From Nitrosomonas sp. (GTDB lineage: Bacteria > Pseudomonadota > Gammaproteobacteria > Burkholderiales > Nitrosomonadaceae), in the NCBI GenBank assembly GCA_019745325.1, contig JAIETK010000003.1, forward strand, positions 111,485 to 175,484: a stretch of 64,000 nt of DNA, read 5' to 3'. A program made the translations under genes and the position numbers. Within the stretch, counting starts at the first letter, position 1; each line of letters opens with the position of its first letter. Below are positions 29,244 through 36,771 of this stretch, piece after piece. A model generated the notes under the pieces. It saw only the letters and a list, made by a program, of their open reading frames with translations. It did no database searches and was not told the origin of the DNA.

Positions 29244-29830
29244 AAAAAGAACTGCCGTCCATCCCGTGGAACCGGATCCTGCTGCTGGTGCGGTGGCAAC
29301 TGGGACGCTTGGGCAATACCGGCAAGATCGGCTTTGGCTTGATGATCGCAGCCGGTATTTATTTTGTTCTCGCGGTGCTGCCGCAAGAAACGGAACTGCA
29401 GAAACTCAAAGATCGTGCGATTACCCTGCAAGCGCAAGCCGTATCGAAAAAATCCGCCACCGATGGCGCCGATCCGGAAGCGGGAAAGAAAATGAGTAGC
29501 GATCAAGCACTACAAGTGTTTTATGATTTCTTCCCGCGCATCGATTCATCGCCTTTCTGGATCCGCGAACTGACCGGACTGGCTCAGAAACAAGGTGTCG
29601 AACTGGCAAGCAGCGAGTACCGGTTAATCAATGAAAGTGACGCCCGTTTAGCACGTTATGAAATGATTCTGCCGGTTAAAGGCAGTTATCCGCAAATTCG
29701 CGCTTTCATCGCCGAAGCCTTGGAAACCGTCCCCGCAATGGCCATATCGGCAATTGCCATCAAGCGTGAAAGCACATCCGCCGACAAGCTGGATGTGCGC
29801 TTGGAAATTAATCTTTATTTGAATAAATAA
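29225..29830 (+). CDS. PilO/GspM-like inner-membrane protein
   Basis: A 201-residue bitopic protein with one helix (IGFGLMIAAGIYFVLAVL, residues about 35-52), a coiled coil (ETELQKLKDRAITLQAQ) and a C-terminal ferredoxin-like half with ITLPVKGSY-like EMILPVKGSYPQIRAFIAEAL, the core pattern of PilO and GspM. It should pair with the PilN-like protein to form the periplasmic assembly platform. Start and preceding gene overlap by 19 bases. Confidence 0.75.
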   Translation: MDTSFLKKELPSIPWNRILLLVRWQLGRLGNTGKIGFGLMIAAGIYFVLAVLPQETELQKLKDRAITLQAQAVSKKSATDGADPEAGKKMSSDQALQVFYDFFPRIDSSPFWIRELTGLAQKQGVELASSEYRLINESDARLARYEMILPVKGSYPQIRAFIAEALETVPAMAISAIAIKRESTSADKLDVRLEINLYLNK

Positions 29831-29834
29831 CGAC

Positions 29835-30401
29835 ATGGATGCCGCTGAAAGAAAACGGAAAATCATCATTGGGGGCGCATTGATCGCAACCTTAATCGCT
29901 GCATTACTGGTCGAAGACGAGGACGAACTCGCATTCCAAATGCCGGAAGCGCCGCTGCAACCGGCCAGAACGGCACAGGAAAAAAATAGAAAACCGGAAC
30001 CCAATACCGCTCAGTTGGACGTCAGCAAGCTGGGACAACGGAAATTTAACCCTCAAGCAGGCGAATTATTTGCATCGACCACCTGGATGCCCAAAAGAGC
30101 ACAGCTTGACGATCATGAAGAACATGAAATCAAAATCGTGCAGCCGGTCAAAATCGCACCGCCTGCGCCGACGGCTCCTCCCTTACAATTCAAATATGCC
30201 GGCAAGACCATTGCGGACAATCAAACCTGGGTTTTTCTTTCTCAATCGGGAGAGAATTTCATTACTAAGTTGGGTGGAAAAATAAACGATCAGTACCGCT
30301 TGGATGCGATCAACGACGATACCGTAACCGTCACGTATTTACCGCTTAATGTGAAGCAAACCCTCACGATCAATCAAAAACTGGCAGGAAATTTCCGATG
30401 A
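29835..30401 (+). CDS. PilP/GspC-like periplasmic linker protein, poorly conserved
   Basis: A 188-residue protein: an N-terminal charged segment, one helix (KIIIGGALIATLIAALL), an acidic-proline-rich linker (residues 25-115, with PEAPLQPAR and PAPTAPP), and a C-terminal globular part resembling the HR domain of GspC/PilP (LQFKYAGKTIADNQTWVFLS, then GGKINDQYRLDAI). HR domains contact the N0 domain of the secretin encoded next; the genes overlap by 4 bases. I infer the linker role from position and pattern. Confidence 0.65.
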   Translation: MDAAERKRKIIIGGALIATLIAALLVEDEDELAFQMPEAPLQPARTAQEKNRKPEPNTAQLDVSKLGQRKFNPQAGELFASTTWMPKRAQLDDHEEHEIKIVQPVKIAPPAPTAPPLQFKYAGKTIADNQTWVFLSQSGENFITKLGGKINDQYRLDAINDDTVTVTYLPLNVKQTLTINQKLAGNFR

Positions 30402-32677
30402 GAAGCAGGAAACTAATCGTTCTGATCATGGTATGTCTGGTTCAATCGGGATGCGCGATCAACAACAAAACTTTCAGTTTGCGCAATCAGGCGTTTGACG
30501 ATGGTAAGAAACTGATAGAGCTTGGTCAAATCGAGGACGGTATCGCAAAATTGGAGCAAGCGCGCCGCGAGAAACCGGATAATCAGGAGATCCAAGCAGT
30601 ATCGGCCCGCTTACGCGATGAAGCAATCACCAAACTGCTTTATGAAGCCGAGAGTATCCGGTTCGGAGGTGATCTAACGCGCGCCGAGCAAGCTTATCAG
30701 CGTATTTTAAATCTTTATCCCTACAACGAACGCGCCCGGGAAGGCATCGAGTTAATCGTATTGGAACGCCGCCATATCGCTAAAGTTGATACCGCAAGAG
30801 CGCTACTGGAGCGCGGCGAAGTATCCCAGGCGGAAACGCTTGTCCGCGCCGTGCTGCAAGAAAACCCGCAACAATCGCACGCACGCCAATTGATCTCGGA
30901 AATCAATTTGCGATTATCCCGGCCCGAGGTAACCGACCTGGCGCTCGAATCCGCTTTCAAAAAAGCAGTGACCATGGAATTCAAGGACACCGACTTGAAA
31001 ACGGTTTTCGAATTAATGTCTCGCACCGCCGGTATCAATTTTGTATTCGACAAGGATATCCGCCAGGAAGCAAAGATTTCCATTTTTGTGCGGCAAAATA
31101 CCATCGAAGATATTTTGAAATTAATCTTGGCAACCAATCAACTCGCCTATAAGGTTCTGAACAACAATTCATTACTGATCTACCCCAATACGCCCGCCAA
31201 ACAGAAGGATTATCAGGAGCTGGTAGTAAAAAGCTTTCAGGTCACGCATACCGATGTCAAGCAAATGGTGGCAATGGTTCGAGGCATCGTCAAAGCCAAG
31301 GACATTTACGTGAATGAGCAGCTCAATCTGTTTATCATGCGCGATACCCTTGAAGCCATCCGCTTGACTGAGCGTTTAGTCAGCTTAAACGATTACGCCG
31401 AACCCGAAGTGATGCTGGAAGTTACCATTCTGGATATCACTCGTACTAACAAATTTTTATTAGGCCCCAATTTTCCGCAATCATTGCAGTTTAACTACGC
31501 TGGAAGCGCAGTCGCCGGTGCAGCACCAGCCACGCTTCTCAGTAACTTCGGTTTTTCCGGCCTGAAAAGCTTCGGCATGACCAATCAAGCAAAAATCGAT
31601 TTTCTGCACAATCTATCCACAGGAGATATCCTGGCCAACCCCAGGATTCGCGTAAACAACAAGGAAAAAGCGAAAATCCATGTCGGTACCAAGCAACCTT
31701 TTTTCACAGCCAATGTGCAGCCCGGTGTAACGGCGATCGTTACCTCCACGCCGACATTTATCGACTTGGGTGTCAAGCTCGACGTGGAGCCGCGGATCGG
31801 ATTGAACGACGATGTCACGCTTAAAGTGACTTTGGAAGTAAGCTCGCTGCTTAATACAATAACTGGTCCGGGTGGAGCGACCGCGCCCGTTGTCGGTACG
31901 CGTAACGCCGAAACCATTCTGACGATCAAGGATGGTGAAACACAAGTCATCGCCGGACTCATTGATAATCGAGAATCCAGGAAAGTCGGTGGTTTGGCGG
32001 GATTATTGAATATCCCCGGACTGGACCGGTTGACTTCCAATCAAGACATCGAAAGAACAAAAAATGAAGTTGTCCTGCTGATTACCCCGCGCATCGTGCG
32101 CAATATCCCAAGACCGACTAACCTGGAAAACGAATACCATTTCGGCACCGCCAGCGAGGCGGGCAAATTGCCGGTAGCGATCAAGAAAACCGAGCCGCAA
32201 TCGTTAGCCATCGCACCGGCGGGTTCCGGTCTGGGGGCTGGGCGATCAGCGCCGAACCCGTTCGCTGCTGCTGCGATGGACGAGTTCCCCCCCGAGATGC
32301 CCAATCCGTTTGCCAGCGTTGCCGCTTCGTCGCCAACACTGACGCTGCAGGCCCCGACCAATGTCGGCATGGGCAAGGAATTTTCCGTCAATGTCCGGCT
32401 GGTCGGCGCCAAAGCGACCGTCAGTTCCGAGCTGCAGCTTAACTATGAGGCCAGCGCACTGGAAGCGCTGGATGAAGGCGACAAATCCGGTTCGCGCACC
32501 ATCCGGCTGGGTAAGGATCAACCCGCCGGCATGGCGACGCAGATCCGTTTCAAAGTCATTGCCGCCAATCCCGGCACGACCGAAATAAATCTCCAGAATG
32601 CGGTCGCGGAAGATAAGGAAAATGGCGAGGCCGTCGAAGTGACGTTACCGGCGCCGGTAACCGTTAATATGAAATAA
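30398..32677 (+). CDS. gspD: Lipoprotein secretin GspD with cohesin-like C-terminal domain
   Basis: A 759-residue outer-membrane channel protein. Residues 1-19 form a lipoprotein signal (CLVQSGC, Cys19). TPR-like helices span about 30-170, an N0/N1 region about 190-340 (TDLKTVFELMSRTAGINFVFD; VKSFQVTHTDVKQM), and the secretin core about 380-570 with GDILANPRIRVNNKEKA and RTKNEVVLLITPRIVR. After a Pro-rich linker (600-640), residues 646-757 form a cohesin-like beta domain (TLQAPTNVGMGKEFSVNVRL ... LQLNYEASALEAL). The lipid anchor may replace a pilotin. It overlaps the gene before and is followed 5 bases on by a pseudopilin gene. Confidence 0.9.
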   Translation: MRSRKLIVLIMVCLVQSGCAINNKTFSLRNQAFDDGKKLIELGQIEDGIAKLEQARREKPDNQEIQAVSARLRDEAITKLLYEAESIRFGGDLTRAEQAYQRILNLYPYNERAREGIELIVLERRHIAKVDTARALLERGEVSQAETLVRAVLQENPQQSHARQLISEINLRLSRPEVTDLALESAFKKAVTMEFKDTDLKTVFELMSRTAGINFVFDKDIRQEAKISIFVRQNTIEDILKLILATNQLAYKVLNNNSLLIYPNTPAKQKDYQELVVKSFQVTHTDVKQMVAMVRGIVKAKDIYVNEQLNLFIMRDTLEAIRLTERLVSLNDYAEPEVMLEVTILDITRTNKFLLGPNFPQSLQFNYAGSAVAGAAPATLLSNFGFSGLKSFGMTNQAKIDFLHNLSTGDILANPRIRVNNKEKAKIHVGTKQPFFTANVQPGVTAIVTSTPTFIDLGVKLDVEPRIGLNDDVTLKVTLEVSSLLNTITGPGGATAPVVGTRNAETILTIKDGETQVIAGLIDNRESRKVGGLAGLLNIPGLDRLTSNQDIERTKNEVVLLITPRIVRNIPRPTNLENEYHFGTASEAGKLPVAIKKTEPQSLAIAPAGSGLGAGRSAPNPFAAAAMDEFPPEMPNPFASVAASSPTLTLQAPTNVGMGKEFSVNVRLVGAKATVSSELQLNYEASALEALDEGDKSGSRTIRLGKDQPAGMATQIRFKVIAANPGTTEINLQNAVAEDKENGEAVEVTLPAPVTVNMK

Positions 32678-32682
32678 AGCGG

Positions 32683-33192
32683 ATGTCTTTGTTTAAAATT
32701 CCTGGAAAGCACCGAGGCTTTACCTTGATTGAGCTGATGATCGTGGTGGCGATCATGGCCATTCTTGCGACCGCTGCGCTACCGTTGCGCGAACTCATGG
32801 TAAAACGCGAGAAAGAGCAAGAGCTGCGGGTTGCGTTGCGGCAGATCCGTTCGGCAATCGATGCCTACAAACAGGCAACCGACGAGGGAAAAATCGCTAA
32901 AAAAGCCGATGAATCCGGCTATCCTCCCCGCCTCGAAGAGTTGTTCATGGGCGTGCAGGACATCAAAAGTCCTGATAAAAAAGTCATTTATTTCTTGCGC
33001 CGCTTGCCCCGTGATCCGATGTTTACCGAATTGGATGTTGCCGGTATCGAAATCACCCCGGCTGCCGATACCTGGGGCAAGCGCAGTTACGAAAGCCCTT
33101 GGGACAGCCCGAAAGAAGGCGACGATGTTTACGATGTGTACTCACGTTCGGAAGCCATCGGACTGAACGGTATTCCCTACAAAGAATGGTAA
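32683..33192 (+). CDS. GspG-like pseudopilin (second)
   Basis: A 169-residue pseudopilin with signal RGFTLIELMIVVAIMAILAT, then a GspG-like body: ELRVALRQIRSAIDAYKQAT, RLEELFMG, RRLPRDPMFTEL and a C-terminal loop PWDSPKEGDDVYDVYSRSE. The lack of the short calcium-loop pattern and a longer middle mark it off from GspG at 24580. Its stop overlaps the following start as ATGGTAA. With the two following genes it forms a set of minor pseudopilins. Confidence 0.85.
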   Translation: MSLFKIPGKHRGFTLIELMIVVAIMAILATAALPLRELMVKREKEQELRVALRQIRSAIDAYKQATDEGKIAKKADESGYPPRLEELFMGVQDIKSPDKKVIYFLRRLPRDPMFTELDVAGIEITPAADTWGKRSYESPWDSPKEGDDVYDVYSRSEAIGLNGIPYKEW

Positions 33193-33581
33193 ATCGCGCA
33201 CCCTTACATCTAAAAGCAACCGGCTTCACTCTAATCGAGCTGCTGGTGGTCATGGCAATCATCGCGACACTGTTAAGCATCGTCGCGCCGCGCTATTTCG
33301 GCGCTATCGACAAAACCAAGGAAACCGTTCTGCGCCAGGATCTCGGCATCATGCGCAATGCCATTGATCAATTTTACTCGGATACCGGCAAATATCCGAT
33401 CGACCTCATGGAACTCGTCGATAAAGGCTATATGCGCAAGGTTCCCGTAGACCCTTTCACCGAGAGCGATCAAACTTGGATTGCCGTTCCTCCCAAAAAT
33501 GAGTCCGAATCGGGCGTGTACGATGTCCATAGCGGTTACAACGGGCGGGCGCTCGATGGCTCGTATTACGAAGAATGGTGA
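33186..33581 (+). CDS. GspG-like pseudopilin (third)
   Basis: A 131-residue pseudopilin, signal TGFTLIELLVVMAIIATLLSIV, followed by RYFGAIDKTKETVLRQDL, NAIDQFYSDTGKYPIDL and MELVDKGYMRKVPVDPFT, the usual GspG-type layout. The start at 33186 overlaps the previous stop (ATGGTAA) and gives a normal 13-residue leader; a longer frame begins at 33099 within the gene before and has no leader pattern. Confidence 0.85.
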   Translation: MVNRAPLHLKATGFTLIELLVVMAIIATLLSIVAPRYFGAIDKTKETVLRQDLGIMRNAIDQFYSDTGKYPIDLMELVDKGYMRKVPVDPFTESDQTWIAVPPKNESESGVYDVHSGYNGRALDGSYYEEW

Positions 33582-34324
33582 CAGCGCCCACCCATCGGTC
33601 CAGCATTCCATCAGCGAAAAACATGATGCAGCGGGCGCAGGGTTTTGTGTATCTCTGGGCGTTGTTCGCAGTCGCCGTTACGGGAATTGTCATGGCGGGA
33701 ACCGGGCAAGTCTGGCAAATCAAGTTACAGCAAGAGAAAGAAGCCGAGTTGCTGTTTATCGGGGAGCAATTCCGCAAAGCGGTGATGTCCTACTATAACA
33801 GTCCGGGCGGCACCAAGGAATATCCAAAATCACTGGAGGACTTGATCGAGGACAAACGCTTACCCGCCACCAGACGGCATTTGAGAAAAATTTACATCGA
33901 TCCGATCACGAACACCGCCGAATGGGGATTGGTCGAAGAAGCGCCGCCCAATACCGGCACCGTAGCAACGTCCAACGTTAATGTCCGGATCACCGGCGTG
34001 CATAGTCTTTCCGAGAAAAAACCAATCAAAAAAGAAAAATTCCCGGAACACTACAAAAAATTCTCCGAAGCGATGACTTACCGTGATTGGAAGTTCGTTT
34101 ATAAACCGGGCGACCCCTCCAGTTCAACCAATCCCGCCTCCCAGCAACAGAAAACCAATACCCCCGGGACCCCCTCGCCCTTTGCGCCGCAATCCCCATC
34201 CGAAACGGGCGGATCGTCACCTTCCAGACCTTCAACGACCGGTGGCGCTTCCCCGTTTTCGCAACAACCCTCAACCGCACCCCAAACTGGCAGCAGCGCG
34301 CCCAGTTCGCCGTTCGATGACTGA
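33575..34324 (+). CDS. Pseudopilin-like protein with low-complexity tail (fourth)
   Basis: A 249-residue protein with leader RAQGFVYLWALFAVAVTGIV. The cleavage site keeps the Gly-Phe start, but the usual +5 Glu is replaced (VYLWA), as in GspK-type minor pseudopilins. The body (ELLFIGEQFRKAVMSYYNSPG; YPKSLEDLIEDKRLP) is pseudopilin-like; residues about 185-245 are Pro/Ser/Thr/Gln-rich (for example GTPSPFAPQSPSETGGSSPS). Lack of Glu5 suggests a tip position. It ends the long operon; no clear terminator follows. It starts inside the previous stop (ATGGTGA). Confidence 0.8.
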   Translation: MVTAPTHRSSIPSAKNMMQRAQGFVYLWALFAVAVTGIVMAGTGQVWQIKLQQEKEAELLFIGEQFRKAVMSYYNSPGGTKEYPKSLEDLIEDKRLPATRRHLRKIYIDPITNTAEWGLVEEAPPNTGTVATSNVNVRITGVHSLSEKKPIKKEKFPEHYKKFSEAMTYRDWKFVYKPGDPSSSTNPASQQQKTNTPGTPSPFAPQSPSETGGSSPSRPSTTGGASPFSQQPSTAPQTGSSAPSSPFDD

Positions 34325-34660
34325 CATCTCGATTCTGGCAGGACAAATGTACTACTTCTTCCACTTATAAAATGGTACATTTGCACTGCAGATTTAAGTT
34401 GCAATTGCCTATTTTTTAAACAGGACTATTAAGTTACTATCCCTAAAGCAATTTTTAGGCTGCCCGGATGAATAAAGTTGTCGCTGTCATCATATTTATT
34501 TTCGATCAACGCCTTAACGTCATTGCTGAAGGGTTGACAGGTCAATGTTTACCCGTGTATTCATCTTAAATACGCAACAATTTTTTAATAAATTTCAGGC
34601 CCCTCGTCAGAGGTTTTTCGAAACGCAGTTGGATTCATAATTTTTTTGGAGATAGAAGAA
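34325..34660. promoter_or_regulatory. Leader of PEP-CTERM gene with a 9-bp inverted repeat
   Basis: This gap between the secretion operon and the PEP-CTERM gene holds GGACAAATGTACTACTT at 34341-34357, and a perfect 9-base inverted repeat, CAAATGTAC at 34344-34352 and GTACATTTG at 34375-34383. The first motif recurs, inverted, at 35471-35490. This is likely an operator or promoter element; its protein is unknown. Confidence 0.4.
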
Positions 34661-35245
34661 ATGAAATTACGTTACCTCGTTACCATTGCTGCGTCAGCAG
34701 CGATTTTCTCAAGTACCGCGTTAGCAGGTACTGCAACCATCCACCTGAACGGCGGAAACTATATCCAATCCGGATCGGTGACCAACACATCGGCGCCGGG
34801 CGTTGACATCGTGAAAGTGGTATACGATCTCGGTACCCAAGCAGACGGCATTGCTATTTGGGAAATCTTCGGCAGCACCGGTACCCACTCGAACTTCCTG
34901 ACCGGTAGCCATTACTCGACCGAAACCTGGGACGGATTGAGCGTCCTGAGCGGCAATACTTTCAATTTCAGCGGACTGGATATTGACCTGATCACAACCG
35001 TAGCACCACCGGTTGTTGACAGCGGCACCATTCCTGTACCAGGAGGCCCAAGTTTAGCGAATGCAAGCGTTAGCGTGTATTTCAGCGATGGTTCGTTCGG
35101 TACCGCTGAGCTGATAGAACAAAACTGGGATGTGAGCCAAGACCTCGCCATCGCCGCTGTTCCGGAACCTGAAACCTATGCCATGTTACTGGCCGGTTTG
35201 GGATTGCTGGGTTTTGCCGCTCGCCGCAGACAACAAAACATTTAA
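34661..35245 (+). CDS. PEP-CTERM sorting-domain protein
   Basis: A 194-residue secreted protein with a signal ending STALAG and a C-terminal VPEPETYAMLLAGLGLLGFA followed by ARRRQQNI, a textbook PEP-CTERM tail. The mature part (TIHLNGGNYIQSGSVTNTS; GTHSNFLTGSHYSTETWDGL) is beta-rich and lacks catalytic motifs. GGAG lies 9 bases before the ATG at 34661; a TTG 15 bases upstream is a weaker start. It is a surface or matrix protein, probably held by an exosortase system. Confidence 0.88.
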   Translation: MKLRYLVTIAASAAIFSSTALAGTATIHLNGGNYIQSGSVTNTSAPGVDIVKVVYDLGTQADGIAIWEIFGSTGTHSNFLTGSHYSTETWDGLSVLSGNTFNFSGLDIDLITTVAPPVVDSGTIPVPGGPSLANASVSVYFSDGSFGTAELIEQNWDVSQDLAIAAVPEPETYAMLLAGLGLLGFAARRRQQNI

Positions 35246-35630
35246 TCAGAATCAACTTCCTAAAAAGAGCACTCAAACACGGGTGCTCTTTTTTTTTGCG
35301 CCTCGGTTCTCTTGATGATTGGAAATCATCGTCTTTTTCTGAGCGATCAGCAGCAACTGGCAATGCACCTGATCCTCTGGCGATTACGCAACGCATAAAA
35401 ATTATATGAAACCCGTACACTCGTTGCTGAATAAACATCGGCAAAGCATACGCACTATTATTCGCGGATAAAAGTAGTACACTTGTCCTAGTAAAAAGAG
35501 TTACGATTGACTATTTCCCCTGAGGAACTTTTACTCTATTTTACAGATGTAGCAAAAAGGGGTTCTTTCATTTCAACTGCCTAAAATACTTTATGCAGTT
35601 TAATTCATAAAAAAACGGAGATTAATTATT
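35246..35630. other. Intergenic region between two PEP-CTERM genes
   Basis: After the terminator, the rest carries AAAGTAGTACACTTGTCCTA at 35471-35490, the inverse of the motif at 34341, and the promoter of the next gene. A ribosome site ACGGAG lies 10 bases before the next ATG. Nothing else is seen. Confidence 0.4.
35262..35298 (+). terminator. Rho-independent terminator
   Basis: AAAAAGAGCAC and GTGCTCTTTTT pair around a short loop, and a run of nine T follows. It stops the PEP-CTERM gene transcript. Confidence 0.8.
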
Positions 35631-36185
35631 ATGAAATCAAAAATTTTGATGTCTTTATTGGCATTGTCTTTTGCCGGATTTACCACCGCTGCAAGCGCAA
35701 CAACCATTTATTTTAATGACACCGAGTGTCCTACATGTTCCAGCGGCTCAAATGTTGTCGGCAATGAATGGAGTTCTTTTGGCATATCGGTAAGCAATGC
35801 TTATTGGTACATCGACGATCGCGATACCTTCGATACCATGGGTTTAGCGGTATCCCCTGCTCCAGGGATCATCACCTTATCATCCGTTTCTAACGGCGCA
35901 ACCATTGATTACGTGGTAATCAGCGGACGTAGTATTTATGAAGCGTTTGACTCGGCTCACGTTTCGCTGGGAAGCCTCGCTGTTGACGCAAGCTCCGGCG
36001 ATGTACTAGGCACACACTCATTCTTGGGCGCTGTTGCATCCATTGAATGGACAGGCGATACCGGAACTGCGGGAATCTCTACGCTGACCATTTCTGCAGT
36101 TCCGGAACCTGAAACCTATGCCATGTTGCTGGCCGGTTTAGGATTATTAGGCTTTGCTGCTCGCCGCAGACAACAAAACGCTTAG
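35631..36185 (+). CDS. PEP-CTERM sorting-domain protein
   Basis: A 184-residue secreted protein, signal ending TTAASA (residues 1-23), tail VPEPETYAMLLAGLGLLGFA and ARRRQQNA nearly identical to that of the preceding gene. The mature part has a short CPTC motif (NDTECPTCSSGSN) that may form a disulphide, and beta strands (TISAVPEPE). The shared tail and shared upstream motif suggest common regulation and sorting. It is the last PEP-CTERM gene of this pair. Confidence 0.88.
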   Translation: MKSKILMSLLALSFAGFTTAASATTIYFNDTECPTCSSGSNVVGNEWSSFGISVSNAYWYIDDRDTFDTMGLAVSPAPGIITLSSVSNGATIDYVVISGRSIYEAFDSAHVSLGSLAVDASSGDVLGTHSFLGAVASIEWTGDTGTAGISTLTISAVPEPETYAMLLAGLGLLGFAARRRQQNA

Positions 36186-36199
36186 CCGGAATCAACCTC

Positions 36200-36232
36200 A
36201 AAAAAAGCACCCATTTCCGGGTGCTTTTTTTT
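36200..36232 (+). terminator. Rho-independent terminator
   Basis: AAAAAAGCACCC and GGGTGCTTTTTT form a perfect stem around a six-base loop, with a trailing T run. It ends the PEP-CTERM pair. Confidence 0.85.
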
Positions 36233-36262
36233 ATTATCTCTACAGCTTATCGCTACCGGATT

Positions 36263-36655
36263 TCATTCAGTTCCTGCATTGCGATACGCCGTCACCTGAA
36301 TCTCAATCTTCATGCGCGGGTCCGATAATCCGGCTGTCAACATCATCGCCGAAGGTCTGACATCACCCAGATATTTGCGCATTACCGGCCAGCATTTCTC
36401 GAAATCCTCAGCTTCAGGAAATACGTAGGTCACGCGCACCACCTCTTTCATACTCGATCCGGCTTGCTGCAACGCCATTTCAATATTTTTGAAGCATTGT
36501 TCCGCTTGCTCCAATAAATCATCGGAAATGGTCATTTTGCTGTAATCGAAACCGGTCGTGCCGGATACCAATACCCAATTATCCACGACCACCGCGCGCG
36601 AATAACCGATTTCCTTCTCAAATGTAGAACCTGAACTGATGAGTTTTCGTGCCAT
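36263..36655 (-). CDS. Rid (YjgF/UK114) family protein
   Basis: A 130-residue enamine/imine deaminase-like protein. Typical are the IGYSRAVVVDNWVLVSGTTG strand pair and the C-terminal RPSAMMLTAGLSDPRMKIEIQVTAY, which carries the conserved Arg. RidA proteins clear reactive 2-aminoacrylate arising from PLP enzymes; ilvA, whose product generates such enamines, lies 1.7 kb away. AAGGAAAA precedes the ATG. It faces away from sbcB. Confidence 0.88.
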   Translation of the reverse strand: MARKLISSGSTFEKEIGYSRAVVVDNWVLVSGTTGFDYSKMTISDDLLEQAEQCFKNIEMALQQAGSSMKEVVRVTYVFPEAEDFEKCWPVMRKYLGDVRPSAMMLTAGLSDPRMKIEIQVTAYRNAGTE

Positions 36656-36771
36656 ACTGTATTTTCCTTATTCGGGTTAAAAATTATTGGTCAAGATACT
36701 ACTATAATGCGAAGTACAGAAGTGATAAAAAGCATGTTTTCTCAGCCATACGGCCAAACCCGGCAATCGCA

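Noticed and set aside
34373-34390. Sigma-54 promoter before the PEP-CTERM gene
   Set aside because: TGGTACATTTGCACTGCA resembles the -24/-12 pattern but the GG-to-GC spacing is wrong.
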